DNA of 64,000 bases from Paraspadella gotoi. Taxonomy: Eukaryota > Chaetognatha. A program made the position numbers and the translations under genes. The notes beneath the pieces are model-generated. The model worked only from the letters and a program-made list of their open reading frames with translations, searched no databases and was not told the origin of the DNA. How positions within the stretch are numbered: position 1 is the first letter of the stretch; each line of letters opens with the position of its first letter. The DNA is taken from contig JBJCIZ010000239.1 of the NCBI GenBank assembly GCA_051294375.1, positions 5,909,074-5,973,073 on the forward strand, read 5' to 3'. Shown here piece after piece: positions 31,019-44,500 of this stretch.

Positions 31019-31794
31019 TCCGAGATAAAAATTACGAAATAAAAAAGTTGTTATTTTACTCACTGAATAAAAATACTTAAAATACTTACAAAATACATAA
31101 AATTGATAAATTATTATTCCATAACATTGTTTTAATCACATGCAATATATCTAGTAAGGCCAATATCTAGTAAGGCGGGCCAAATTGAACACTTTTATAA
31201 CTTCTAGTTCTCTTTAAATTTTTTTTTCCTTTTACTACTAAATCGATTTTCAATATAACTTTTTTGAATTATTTCATTGGGTTGTTGCACTGAAGCTTTT
31301 AAATATTTATTAATATATAATAATTATAAAGTATTGACGGATTGTGCCAGGGAATGTGTTTAGATGGAAAAAACATAAGTCACATTTACTTGAATCTTTA
31401 ATATTAATGATTACTATAAATGTTTTAATTAATTAATAATTAATTAATGAATTAATGTGAAAAATGATCAAGTTAAAAAAAATCTGAAAAGCATAAAGAT
31501 CGTCGCAATTGCAGAAAAAAAAAAAAGAGAGGAGAGAGAGAGAGAGAGAGAGTGAGTGAGAGAGAGAGAGAGAGAGAAGGAGACATAAAATAAAATAGAG
31601 GATATTTGGTTTGTTTTGATAACAATGTAAACAAAACATATTTAATAACTGTCCTAACCAATTTAAGGACATCGATGATGATAAGTTTGAATATAATTTA
31701 AAATTAATTATTACATATTAAATTAATTAATTAATTAATTAATTATCGATTAATATTAATTAATTATCGTAGGCAGATCCGACATTGTTGCTCA

Positions 31795-32875
31795 AACTTT
31801 TTTTTTTTTTTGAAAATGGAATGATAATAAAACTGAGCCCAAAAAAAAAGGTGAAAGGAAAAGAAGGTTGAAATTTTTTTGAATCTCCCTCAGGGACCGA
31901 AAAAGCGGAAGGAAACAGTGGCTTGGGTAAATTTGTCAGGCGCCAATATGATTTCATACTTTCACGTATTTCAAATAAAAAAAATCATATATAATAACAT
32001 AAACTTTTTTTCTGTATTTGAAAAATATCAAAACATTAAAACAATCTAAATAAATATACTAACATACATTTATAAAAAAAAGCCTGCTAGTTTATGATTT
32101 AATAAGAATGTTATAATGTTTGTCGAAAGTAAAAACCACTGAGCGAACTTGTCAACTTTTGATTGATCTCATATCGAAACGAAAATATCTATCATCTCTT
32201 ACAACTAACTCAACTTGTATTTTGATGCTAGTACGCAGCACAATATAATCTTCCACGATCTAATACGTAAGGGAGGGGTCATTCGTACATTGAAACATTC
32301 TATGAAATAATATACCACGTCATTGATAGGGAATAAACGAGACAGTGAGAGGTAGCCCAGTCAGCCTATTTTGTATATAGTACCACCCTTATTATAATGT
32401 CAAAATTCAAAATGTTATCTTATAATTTTGATCAAGATTCTTACAAAAAGTTTAAAAGGAAAATATATTTTTTTTAAAAAATATATTATTAATTAGGTTA
32501 AAATTTCACAAAACTGTATTTTTAAGCTGGAAATTAAAAATTGGTATCTTAAATATATTTATAAAAATCTGACATTTTTCGACTCTTCATCAGCGTTTGT
32601 CATTTTTGTCATTTTTAAAAAGATTATACTTTCTGGATTTCAAAATTTATATTTTCACAATTTTAGCCTTTTATATCATCGCAGGAGAATCAACGAATAT
32701 ACTTATACTTATACTGAATCAATGATATACTTATTCCTAAATATAGATATAGGGTTAGATTTTTATTCTCACGTTTTAAACGCTAAATTTTAATTTTTAT
32801 AAAATTGTATCATTTTCACATCACTCTGTTCTATACTCACGTCACTTTTTTTTTATATCCGACTGCAGCTCTATT
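31795..32875 (+). repeat. Duplicated module D2, copy 1
   Basis: About 1.08 kb, AT-rich, from GAAAATGGAATGATAATAAA to TATATCCGACTGCAG. A near-identical copy is at 51549-52627 and an interrupted one at 58566-60000. The frames differ, so it is non-coding. Confidence 0.9.
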
Positions 32876-32904
32876 TTCAACGACGACTCCCTTAAGGGAA
32901 AAAC

Positions 32905-34230
32905 AAACCCTGTCCTCTCCTGAACTACTTTCTATCTTCTCCCTCATCTTCTATCTCCTCAACTCCTCTCTCCTCTTCTATCCTCTCCTACTACTCCTCT
33001 CTCACTTAAACTATTCTCTATCTCCCCTCATCCTTCTATTCCTCAACTCATCTCTCCGCTTCTATCCTCTCCTACTTCTCCTCTCTCCTAACTATCTTTC
33101 TCTCTTCTCCCCTCATCGTTCTATCTCCTCAACTCCTCCTCCCCTTCTATCCTCTCCTACTACTCCTCTCTCCTTAACTAATCTTTTATCTTCTCCCCTC
33201 ATCCTTCTATCTCCTCAACTCCTCTCTCCCCTTCTTATCCCTCTCCTACTACGTCCTCTCTCCTGAACTATCTTTCTATTTACTTCTCCCCTCATCCTTC
33301 TATCTCCTAAACTTCTCTCTTCCTCTTCTATCCTTCTCCTACTACTCCTCTCTCCTGAACTTATCTTTCTATCATCCTCCCTCATCCTTCTATCTCCTCA
33401 ACTCCTCTCTCCTCTTCTATCCTCTCCCTACTACTCTTCTTTCCTGAACTATCTTGCTATTTTCTCCCTCTTCCTTCTAATCTCCTCACTTCCGCTCTCT
33501 CTTTTATCCTCTCCTTACTACTCCTCTCTCTTAACTATCTTTCTATCTCTTCCCCTCATCCTTCTATCTCTCAACTTCTCTCTCCCCTTCTATCATCTCC
33601 TACTTCTCCTCTCTCCTTAAACTATCTTTCTCTCTCTCTGCCCCAGTCCTCTATCTCTCAATCTCCCTCCTCCTCATCTAATTCCTCTCCTTCTTCTCCT
33701 CTCTCTTTAACATCTTTCTCGTCTTCTCCCCTCATCCTTCTTCTTCTTCAACTCCTCTTCTCACCTTCTATCTTCTCTACTTCTCCTCTCTCCTTAACTA
33801 TCTTTCTCTCTTCTGCCCTCATACTTCTATCTCTTTCCTCCTCTCTTCTTTCTTTCCTTCTTCTTTCTCTCTTCTCCCTCTCAATTGATTTCTCCTCCTC
33901 CTTCTCCTCAACTCCTCTCTTCTCTTCTCACGTCTCCTCTCTATTTATCTCTCTTTTCTTTCTCTCCTCCTCTCTCTTTTTCTCTCCTCTTTCCTCTCCT
34001 CTCCTCCTTCTCCTTCTTTTCTCATCTTTCTTCCTCCACACATTTCCTTCCCTCCCTTGATTTTTTCTCCTCTCTCCTCCCCTCTCTCCTTTTCTCCTCG
34101 TCTCCTCAACTTTTTTTCTCCCTCTCGTCTTTCTTTTTTCTCTCTTCTCATTCCTCTATTTTTTTCATTATAACCAGCAACATTTCCCTCTCCAATGAAA
34201 AAAAAAAAACCTGCCAAAATACTTGGGATT
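32905..34230. repeat. 86-87-bp pyrimidine minisatellite, array 1
   Basis: Tandem copies of a C/T-only unit marked by AACTATCTTTCTATCTTCTC and CCTCATCCTTCTATCTCCTC. It recurs at 60040-60840 and 61100-62110. One strand is almost purely pyrimidine for more than 1 kb, so long open frames on either strand here are meaningless. Confidence 0.9.
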
Positions 34231-34279
34231 GACTTCTTTCCTTTGTTTTTCCCTCTGAAACGTTTTTTTTTTAGTTTGT

Positions 34280-34350
34280 CTCTCTCTCTGAGTCTCTCTT
34301 CTCTCTCTCTCTGAGTCTCTCTCTCTCTCTCTCTTCTCTCTCTCTAGAGA
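34280..34350. repeat. (TC)n microsatellite
   Basis: TC repeats interrupted by GAGTC. Confidence 0.85.
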
Positions 34351-34359
34351 AGGATCTAT

Positions 34360-35600
34360 CATCTTCATCATTCATCATTAATATCTATTCTCTGCTTCTC
34401 TCCAAGATCTTGACGTAATAGCTGTTCATACTAATGCTTTGGACCGTAAATATTTCCATTATTCCTATTATGTGTCCAGTATTTTCTCTATTGATGATAT
34501 CCTTGTAATTAATCACTGTTGTACAAAGTAACGAGTAAAAGAGAAGATATTATAAAAATTAAAAGAGAAATTAAAGAAACAAAGAACACAAATATAAATC
34601 TATATATACACACGACGACGGTTACATTTCGATAAGAACTGCTTTAGACGATTCTTTTGGCGTGCAGGAAATCTTAGGTAATAATGTGATTATAGATAGT
34701 AATTTTGAGGACTGCTTAATTTTATATAAATTTATATTTCCAAATATACACCTCAGATCACTATTGGCTGGGTTAGAGTGACTAAAAATAGGTTAAGTTC
34801 CGATATGTTATTTACGCGTTGTGCATTGTATCATTTGGTAAGGTTGATGGGCAAATAAGATTCGAGACTCGTATTATGATCAGATGATTTAGACTTTGAT
34901 ATAAAGGAAAATTAAGTCTCATAATTATTTTCTATAATTTTTTCTTGCACCTGTTATCAATACACTCTCTTCTGTGCCGATATGTGTACATGTTGTGACA
35001 GTTGAATACCGTTTGTATTGATCTACAAATGTAGATATTCAGATATATATTTTTGCTGACAGATATTGTTATTAGGAAATGAGATTAGTGTAGTTACGTT
35101 AGAAGACTTGAGGTAGTATCAGCATCGCATTATTTCTTCGACAATAATAATTTGTATTGTTTGATGTCTTTTGCTGCATTAACACTTTTCTAGTCATTAT
35201 CATCTGTGCCTTTTGCGTTAGCCTTATTTTTCCCAAACACGTTGCGCCGTTGTAACATTTCGGCAAATTCGAATAGCAGTCTTGAGATTTTTATATGATG
35301 TAACATATTTTTCAGTAGGTTCAGGATCCTAGGAGTTACGAGGATTATTATGTTTACAAGGAACATAAATATTAGCAATTAATAGGTTTCATAATTGTTG
35401 TTTTATCGCACTAAGCTTAATAAGAATATTATGTGTTATTAGATCACTTTTGATTGGATTTCAGGTTGTCTTAGTGATCTACGTTTATAAAGTCGAATCA
35501 ACGAACTGGTATATACAGACGGAATCGGTATCGCGTTATCAGTGCCTTTGACATTCGATATGTTCGTTTATCCAGTCTTTCGCACAGTTATTCTATAGAT
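34360..35600. other. No recognisable feature
   Basis: AT-rich unique-looking DNA, with no long frame or family motif. Confidence 0.5.
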
Positions 35601-35621
35601 GTGACAGTTCAAAGTCAGCAA

Positions 35622-35783
35622 ATGAAGGTTAGTATCATACTTTTCGCATTTTTAATTTCGATACTCGACAGCGTGGCGCTACGACTTTTTATGCGGGTGC
35701 ATAGCCTGTTCGATAGGATTGTTCAGTGTGTACAGCGTGAGCTGTATAGCGTCAATCCGTGTGAGTACATTTTACACACTTAG
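35622..35783 (+). CDS. Small open frame with a signal-peptide-like start
   Basis: From ATG at 35622: MKVSIILFAFLISILDSVAL, a Lys followed by a hydrophobic stretch and small residues, as in a signal peptide. Then come about 33 more residues with two Cys. A strong donor GTGAGT sits at 35761, so this could be a first exon of a secreted protein. It is short and no partner exon was found, so chance is likely. Confidence 0.22.
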   Translation: MKVSIILFAFLISILDSVALRLFMRVHSLFDRIVQCVQRELYSVNPCEYILHT

Positions 35784-36059
35784 AAGTGGTATATGCGGGG
35801 TAGGCGTTCACGAATGTCACTGAACTACAAGTAAGGTTAGGAGGAGAGTAGAGGTGTGAATGGAGTTATTAAATAAGTATTATGTTTAGGTCTATTTTGT
35901 ATACGTTAGTGGATCAGTTGTGTATGTTTTTTTGGAAGAGTCGACCAGGTGAGGCAATCGGGCATTTAATCATATCAAGATCCCGTCGACAACTCGCGAT
36001 CGCCGACCTCTCCTGTCTCCACCAAAGTGGGTACTCTCCATACATACATGTCGTACATG

Positions 36060-37015
36060 ACCGATGTTTGTCCTCTCTGCTTCGGAAAAACCCTGGTCAG
36101 TGCCAAAACTCGATGGTCAAGGTCGAAGGCCACAGATAACAGAGGTGTGTGGTAGTCAGAGGGTCCGTGACGTACTCATTGTGTCCGGTGAAATTTTGTG
36201 TCGGTCTGTCGGTAAAATAAAAAAAAGGTCATCTTTTTTTGTCGTGGCTGCAATTCACCAGACGTCGACATCCGTCCCGATTTATATCCTTAATCAGTCT
36301 TCAAATTAATACCAACTCATGTCTTTCTCTTTCTCTCTTCCTCCTTCTCTCTTTTTGTCTCTCTCTTCTTGTCTTACTTTGTCTCTTCTTCCTTTCTCTC
36401 TTCTCAATTCCGGGCATCTCTTCATCCTTCTTAATCTCTTCTCTCTCGTCTTCTTCTCTTTCTCCCTTCTCTCTTCTTTTCCTTCTCTTCTTTCTTCTTT
36501 TTTTTTCTCAATATTCTCATCACGATATCTCTCTTCTTTCTCTTCCTTTCTCTCCTTCTTCTCTCCTTCTCTCTCTTCTCTGTCTCTTGCCTCTCTCTCT
36601 CTTTCTCCTCTCTCTCGACCCTCTCTCACTCTCTCCCTCGTCCTCTCTCTCTGCTCTCTCTTTCCTCTTTCTCCCTTCCTCTTTATTTTCTGGTTCTTAC
36701 TTTCTCTCTCTCGTCTCTCTGCTCTCTCTCCTCAGCTCTCCTCGTCACTCCGTCTCAGAGTGTCTTCATCGCTCTCTCCCTCTCCTCATCTCTCTCTCTC
36801 TCTCTCTTTTCCTCCTTGCGATAACCAAGCCTTTCTCTTCTCTTTTCCTTTTTCTCATTTTCTTTTTTTTTTCTTTTAATTTCGCGAATACTTTTTTTTT
36901 GCTTTTTTTCTCGTTTGATTTGTTGTTGTTATTGGCGAAAAACCAATTAAGGCTGCGAGCACGCAGGAACAACTCGGGCGTGTTGAAACGACGACTGACG
37001 ACGATGATGGCGACG
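36060..37015 (+). repeat. Duplicated module D4, copy 1
   Basis: Matches 63080-64000 in order: CTCGATGGTCAAGGTCGAAG, TGTGTCGGTCTGTCGGTAAA, a CT-rich stretch (36315-36820), GCGATAACCAAGCCTTTCTC, and GAGCACGCAGGAACAACTCG leading into GAC repeats. Confidence 0.8.
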
Positions 37016-37640
37016 AATAACGACGGCGACATAAGATGATGAAGGACAATGACGACCACCGACGAAGATGATGGCTGATAATAACGACCCAGATGATGAA
37101 GACAAAAACGACAATAATGACGATGATAACGACCAAGATGATGAAGACAACGATGAACAACAATGACGATGATAACTATCAAGACGATGAAGACAACGAC
37201 GACAACGAACGAGGATGATGGCGACAATAACAACGACGACCAAAATGAAACAATGAACGACAATGAAGACAATGATGGGCGTCATAAACAACCAGATAAG
37301 ACAAGACACAATAATGACGATGAGCCGACGATAATTGACCACGATGATAAAGACCGATAACGCGACGATTACCGACGAGATGGCGACGACGAATGGCGAC
37401 AAACGACGACGATGAAGGTTTGATGAGAATAATGATGACGAACGACAATAACGACAATGATGACGTTGTCAAAGTAATGACGAGAAAAGAAAAGGCGACG
37501 ATGATGACAATGAAGATTTTGACGAGGATAATGATGAAAATGAACGGATGATCGACGATGACGACGACAATAAAAGTTTGACGATGAGACGACGACGACG
37601 AATACAACGTGGGCGACGACGACGACGCACACGACGACAA
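36985..37640. repeat. Degenerate GAC/GAT/AAC triplet tract
   Basis: About 650 bp of GACGATGAT-type low complexity. The frames of up to 234 codons across it are repeats of Val, Ile, Ser and Arg or Asp and Asn and are not genes. A poly-AAAAG tract follows at 37670-37850. Confidence 0.85.
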
Positions 37641-38034
37641 AAGGAAGCCGGGCCCAGATGTTTGGTTGGCGAAAAAAAAATTAAAGGACGAAAAACTTAA
37701 AGGAGAAAAAAAGATAAGGATAAGAAAAGAAAAGAAAAAAGACAAAAAAATAAAAAGAAAAGAGAAAAAGAAAAAAAGAAAATGAAAAAAAAGAAAAAAG
37801 AAAAGAGAAAAAGGGAAAAAAGAAAAGAATGAAAAACAAAACGGAAATTCCAAATGTGCTGCGAGCAGTGACTGCCTTATCACGAGTATTTCTCAAGACG
37901 TGACATGACATTACTTGACATGACGCTACTATGAATGACGATGCGCTAGCAGAACTTGTGATTTGAGGTTTTTTTTCTGTCTAACAAATGAGCAGATCAT
38001 ACACTATAGGCTAATTATATGGCTTTTTAACGTA

Positions 38035-38170
38035 GTGGACAGACCGACTGACAGAGCATACCGAACCGACCGACCGACGACAGACGACTGACAGACATAC
38101 CGACCGACGCTGACTGACTCTACCCGCGACGGACAGACCGACTGACGACTCATATCGCCACCGACCAGGA
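38035..38170. repeat. GACA/GACC-rich tract
   Basis: Imperfect GACCGACCGAC and GACTGACAGAC repeats. Beyond it, 38170-38400 is a short GC-rich stretch with no recognised gene. Confidence 0.7.
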
Positions 38171-38626
38171 CGGACCGCACGCGAAAGTGGGCAACTAAAA
38201 GTAGGGAGAAGAGAAGAGATGAAGAGAAGAAATGGTCTCGAAATGAGATCAAAAGGGTCGTGTCTTTGCCGGTCATAGACTGGAAAGCCGTATCGCTCAC
38301 CATTGGGCACATGCCCCATCAAATCCATCAGTAAGCGAGACGCGGTTGTTCAGGCCGCTGCGGCCGATGGGCGCCGCTGCCGTCGCGGCGCGCGTCGCTA
38401 GCTTATCCTGAGTACACAAGTGATATGATAGCCTTCTGTATGAATACTGGTACGAACCAATATAAAAAGTATCTATTTAGTTTAATAAACAAGCTATAAT
38501 GACCCTACTTTGGGCACAGGCTTATGTTGAGTATATTAATATAATATAGATATAATATAAAAGATAGGTCGCTTTAAATTTCTATTAATATGGTAAATAA
38601 AACAAGTGTTGAAGCCACTTGAAGAC

Positions 38627-38651
38627 NNNNNNNNNNNNNNNNNNNNNNNNN
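38627..38651. other. Assembly gap (25 N)
   Basis: Fixed-length run of N. The sequence after it begins inside module D1. Confidence 0.99.
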
Positions 38652-39606
38652 AAGAAATAAATTAATCCAAATATTGAATTTGTGCGTAAAACTAATATAG
38701 TGCTAAAAATATTATATAAAAAAAAAATAGTACAAAATTATTTAATTTTTCTGTCCGCTAAAATATGTATCCGTTAAAATTTTTTAGTCCTGAAATGAAC
38801 TTTTTTTGTTGGATGATTGTTTTAATTGGCACTCGGCTTGTATATATATTATTTATCTTTTATCTTTATCGAAAATTTTGGTTTGCAAGTCGTAAAAATA
38901 TTTTTTGTTGCAACCTACCTTTTTTTTCGTTTCCGTAATGCATTTAAATTTTAAATCTTTACTTTGCAGTTTGAAGGTGAATTTCGTCATTATTTTTTTA
39001 GCTCCCGTCTTTTCTTTTAATGATTTCACTTTTCCATTTCTTATCTGTTTTCCCTATTCTTTGAATCACACGTCTCTGGATGACGGAATAAAACTTAACG
39101 CGTGCGTCTAAAGTCGAAAGCTTGGAGTTGTCTAATAGGTTTACTAGGTGCGCCGCAGAGTAAATCGCGAGCAACTCTATAGGTCGCTTTTCGGTCAGTC
39201 TGTCGGTTGGTCAGTCGGTATGTCTTTCCTTTCGGGTCTGTCCCATTTACGTTATAAAGCGCCTATATTGGTTACTCATATTGAGACAGGAAAAAACCTC
39301 AAATCTAAAGCGACTTAGTAGCCCGCTTTTTGCTTTTTAAAGAAATCTCATATAAAGTTATAAACTATAAAAATAAAAGATGTTTTCCTGTGCATATCGA
39401 AAATACACCGAAATACCCAGAATTTGTTATAACAAGTCACTGCAGCCGCAACACAACATTTTGAATTTCCGTTCTTGTAATCTTATAAGAATGATTTGAA
39501 GCCTTTTAAAACAACATAGGCCTGTCCAAAGTCAGGCAAGATAGCTTATTTGTGGACGAATTGTTAATTTTTTGAGTTTCTCTTCTATTACAAGATTTTT
39601 CTTTTC
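38652..39606 (+). repeat. Duplicated module D1, copy 2
   Basis: Near-identical to 16625-17568, differing mainly by indels in homopolymers. It starts directly at the N gap. Confidence 0.85.
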
Positions 39607-39956
39607 TCTGGTTCGTTAGTTTACTACTCCTGAATTAATTTGTTTCCCATATCCTTTTCTCTTTTCCTTCTCTTCTCCACCAGCAACGTAGCCTTTCGGC
39701 GTCCTCGTGCAGTTATGGTGTTCTATTGATCATCGATGATGCTCAGAAATTAGCGACAAGGACGAATAATTAATGTGAACGAATCATGGCACTAACGCCT
39801 CGACGACGTTGCGTGTCTTGATCGTTCGTCGCTGTCATTCTGTCTTCGATATGGTCGATGTCATATTTCGTCATCCGTCGACAGTGTCCTGTCGGTCGCT
39901 CGTGGTCGATCACAATACCGTCATTCTGTAAACCAATCAACATTATGCTGGAATAA

Positions 39957-40248
39957 AACACTATAGTGTGCAATGAAGGATCCGACAAATTCCGCCAACA
40001 TCTAATAAAACCCCTCTAACAGTCGCTTTGAACGCGTTCTCTGGCAAGATCTGTTAGAACAGGCCATGTTGAAAAAGAATATGTACCGGACCACTAATCG
40101 GTTGGGACCTGGCCGGATACCTAACAGCGTGTCCCAGCAGGATAAAAGTACGCGACGCGAAAGGATTACTCGTGAGATGAACCGCGCTTTATCTCCGCTG
40201 GTCATGACCTGATCGCTTCGTCACTCAATTAGCCAGTCGGCAGTCACA
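39957..40248 (-). repeat. tRNA-derived SINE, copy 3 (badly degraded)
   Basis: Scattered matches to 17833-18061 in the same order and orientation (CCCCTCTAACAG, GGTCATGACCTGAT, TTAGGCAGGGTCAA). Extra bases between the matches look like sequencing noise. Confidence 0.5.
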
Positions 40249-40299
40249 CTAGTGAAGGAGATTACATTGACAAATTGAATTAGGCAGGGTCAAAGTTCA

Positions 40300-41500
40300 T
40301 TAGGGCACAGTTTAGCTAACCTGACTACAAGATCATTCGTGCGTAGTTTTCTGATAATCGGTTGTGTGCGTAATGCGTGCTTGTGACTAACTCCGCATTT
40401 GTCATTCGTCTGATCGTCAAAGTGCTCGAGATATTTCTTCAGTTGTCGTGTCTCTTGAATCGTTCGATCGCTGATGAACTCTGTCACTTGGATCGACTCG
40501 ACTCTCTCGGTCTCGACTAGAATGACCGGTATCGGAGTCTCGTGCCGAGCGTGTGTCCGGTCAAATCGTCGTCGAGGTACCGTCTGCACTCAGTCGCCCG
40601 GTCGAGATGAAACCGACCTGACATTACGAGTCCCGTCGAGTAGCCACACCATCCTGATACCATAACGATCAATGAAGATTGTCGTCAGACTTGTCAATCG
40701 ATCTCCGGACTATCCGGATTGTTCTACCCTGGACGAACGATCGCCTGATAACAATCGACGGACCAGTGTAGTCAGATAGAGTTGACATTTCTTGGACGTC
40801 ATTGGCTAGGGCGAATGAGGAGTTAGGGAATTTTGCAGTCGTGCGGTTCGTTCTGCTTGTATAATCCGCTTCGCTCCTTCACCCCGTTCGCTCGGTTTGA
40901 ATCATCGATGTCGTCATAGTCTTTATTATTTCAACCTTTCGTCATGTATGTTCGTCGCTACGGATCGGTGCGTACATCGTCGTTTCGTCTTTCAATTTAC
41001 GTGGACGCCGTGGAGAGACATCGATGGGTCGTCATGAGAATCTTTCGATTCGTTGCCCGAGGTCGGTCGTCTTGTCGTTGCGTCGCACTAGTAAAGGCTA
41101 TTCACGGTTATACCCAGTCCACTGACGCTGCAAATATATTCTATCACTTGCTTCTCGGCTAGGGCGATTCGCTGATGAGGGTCCCGTAAATGGCTCAATG
41201 AGGTTTTTTGGCCAGTGGCGACCACACATACTACTAGCTTGGTATGTATTCAAGGTAGCTGGGTATACTATAGCACTAAGATGGGTCCGAGTTCCCCTCT
41301 GGCTGTCTGATTATAAAAGCATCACATACCCTGCAAGAATTTCACCCTGAACTCCTCATTCGTGTACTTTGCCACTGCCAATGGTCAAGAGGCTAGATAT
41401 ATATACACATGGAGGCGGTCGAAGTATTTTAAGCGGAGCGCATTTATTCTGCCCTGCAAAATTCCCTAACTCCTCATTGGCCCTGCCAATCAAGGGTTGG
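40300..41500. other. Noisy stretch without supported genes
   Basis: Mixed fragments of GTC repeats and one satellite piece at 40805-40845 (GGGCGAATGAGGAGTTAGGG). The frames, including one of 99 codons on the minus strand at 40290-40589, lack motifs. Confidence 0.5.
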
Positions 41501-44500
41501 TATACACCAGAAGGCTCGAATTATAATGCTTTATAATTCCGAGCCCTCTGCGTATATAACTTGATTGCAGGGGAATGAGGAGTTAGGGACATTTTTGCAG
41601 GGTGGGGCTTTATAATTCGCAGCCTCTGTGTATATATACTTGATTTGCAGGGCGAATGAGGAGTTAGGGATTTTGCAGCGGTGGTGCCTTTAATTCGAGC
41701 CTCTCTGTATATATATTGATTGCCCAGGCGAAATGAGGAGTTTAGGGAATTTTACAGGGGTGGTGCTTGATTAATTTCGAGCCTCGGTGCTATCAATCAT
41801 TTCACTTCATTTTGTCTACGGGAATGGGAGTTAGGCGACAGGATTTTGCAGAGGTGGTGACTTTCTCATTACACTTTAACCGTCAGCCCTCCTGCATGTT
41901 TCGCATCTGACTCAATCATAACAGTCTGATTATTATGGCAGGGTACACAGAGCGCATGAGGAGGGTTAGGGGAATTTTTCGCGAGGGTGGTGCTATTATT
42001 AATTTCGAACCTTTCTAGGTGCTATATAATACCTCTCAGCCACTTGGCCCCAAAATTCCCTAACTCCATCATTTCGCCCTTGCCGAATCAAAGTTGAAGG
42101 AGTTAAAGTGAGTAACATCATTTGATGCGAGTGCGAGGTATGTTATCACTATAGTCAATCTCCACCCCTGCAGAAATTCCTCCTGACTCCTCATTGGCCC
42201 TGCCAATCAATAATGTATAACTATATAGTACACATGGCTCGGGACTATGGTAGACAGAGCACCACCCTGCCAAAATTCCCTAACTCCTCATATTGCATGC
42301 CGTACGATATAGGGTGAAAATTTTTTGCTAGATACACAGGAGGGTGGCTTATATCGATTTCTAATCACATAGCTGCATCCACCCCTGCATATATATACTT
42401 GAATTGGATCAGTTCGCCGGCTCGAACTCCTCATTAGTGGCACCTGCCAATCAAAGTATATGATGGAACTACAGAGTTAGGGAATTTGGTTGGCAGATTG
42501 TGTCATAATTCGAGCCCTTGTGCGACATTATATATATTACTTGGATTGCCGCACCACCACCCCCACCTGCAAAACCATAAGTCCCCTACCAACTCCAAGG
42601 TGGCATTCGCGCCTGCCAATCAAGATATATTATACAAGGAGGCTTCGAATGTATAACACCACCCTGCAAAAATTCCCTGCAACTCCTCATCGCCCTGCCA
42701 ATCAAGTATATATACACAGAGGCTCTGGAATTATAAGCACCAGCCCCGGCAATAATTGCCCATAACTCCCTCATCGCGCCTGCCATCAAGTATATATACA
42801 CAGAGGCTCGAATTAGATAAGCACCACCCTGCAAATAATTCCCTAACCCTCATTCGCCGCCAGCAATCAAGTTATATAACACAGAGCTCGAATTTATAGC
42901 ACACCGTGCAAAATTCCCTAAACTCCTCATTCCGCCCTGCCAATCAAGTATATATAACAGAGGCTCGAATTATAGAAGCACCACCCTGCCAAAATGTCCC
43001 CTAAATCCTCATTCGCCGCTGCAAATGCAAGATATATCATACACAAGAGGCGCCTCGAATATAAGCACCACCCTGCAAAATTCCCTAACTCCTCCATTCG
43101 CCCGCTGCCAAACCTCTCACCAGTACTACTATACACAGAGCAGGGCGTCGAGATTATAAGCACCACCCTGCAAAAATCCCTAATCTCATTACGCTCCTGC
43201 CAATCAAGTTATATATACACAGAGGGTTCCGGAGCGATTCATAATGAGGAGGTTTTAAAGGGAATTACACCCACCCTGCAAAATTCCCTAACTCTCATCG
43301 GCCCTGCCAATCAAGTATATATACACAGAGGCGATTCTGTAATATTGATCAGCAACGGCCACCTGCAAAATTCCCTAATACTCCTCATTCTTCCCTGCCA
43401 ATCAAGTTATTATAACACAGAGGCTTCGAATTATAAGCACACCCTGCAAATTCCCTGTAACTCTCATGTCTCGCCCTGCCAATCAACGGTGTATGCTTTA
43501 ATAATTCGAGCCTCTAGGTTATTATTGATAATACCACATTGAAGTATAGCTTGATTACCTTGATTTGCGGCCAACGGGCGAATATGAGTGAGATTAATCA
43601 AGGCGGGAAGCTCACTCTTCTGGCAAAAGAAATTCCTAACTCCTCAGTTCGCCCTGCAATCAAGTATATATACCAGCAGGCTCGATTATAAGCACCACCC
43701 TGCAAACTTCCCTAACTCCTCATTCGCCCTGCCCAGATCAAGTGGTACTATATATAACACAAGTAGTGCGCAGCTCCTCGATGTAATAATAAATCATAGA
43801 AGTCTACCACCCTGCAAAAGTGTCCCTAGGAACTCTCATCGCCCTGCCGACGAATCAAGTATATATACACAGAGGCATGAGGTCGAATTGGATATAAGGG
43901 ACACCAACACCTCTGCCCAAAAGGCATTCCTTAACTCCTCATTCGCCCTGGCGCTAAGTCGACTTATAATTTCCCAGCATTAGCTTGTGTATATATTAAC
44001 TTGAGTTGCAGGTATATATACACAGGCGAATGGCATGGAGGGAGATCGAATGTAATATAATGCACGCACCACCCTTGCAAAAATTCCCTAACTCCTCATT
44101 CGCTGCCTATTGTCCAATCAATTATTTATACACAGAGGCTCGAATTATAAAGCAGCCACCCTGCAAAAATTCCCTAACTCCTCATTCGCCCTGGTCCATG
44201 ACTTCATAATAAAGAATATGACGGATACACAGACAGGCTCGAATTATCAAGCCAGCCACCCTGCAAAATTTCCCTAACTCCTTCATTCGCCCTGCCAATC
44301 AAGTTTAATATTATTAACACAGAGGCTCGAACTATTGATAAGCAGCCACCTGACAAATCATTCCCGTGACCACTCGCGTCATTCGCGCGGGCCTGCCAAA
44401 GATCGAGAGATGAATGATAGGTAAGTACGAACAGAGGCTCGAAGTGTATATGGCAGCACCACCTCAAATGCAGAAATCCCTAGACCTTCCTCACTCTCGC

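Larger units (their letters stand above)
29390..31400 (+). repeat. Cluster of dispersed monomers with GTGTGTGATTGAGCTGGAT core
   Basis: About seven degenerate head-to-tail copies, near 29395, 29570, 30065, 30355, 30545, 30690 and 31325. Each has a core like TGGGTAGGAAAGTGTGTGAT followed by AAGTTTCGATGGAATCGTG, GAGTGGAAATGAGTTTAAAT and an A-rich tail. Solo copies lie at 4930-5010 and 10030-10160; noisy copies at 55500-56330. Confidence 0.75.

Noticed and set aside
32805-34232. Frames of 115-153 codons, Ser/Leu-rich
   Set aside because: They come from the 86-bp pyrimidine minisatellite, which lacks stop codons in some frames.
36766-37883. Frames of up to 266 codons on both strands between 36.2 and 37.9 kb
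   Set aside because: They read through CT and GAC low-complexity DNA and give only Ser/Leu or Val/Ile/Ser strings.
38331-38400. Short GC-rich patch near the second gap, considered as bacterial contamination
   Set aside because: Too short to judge, with no recognisable gene.
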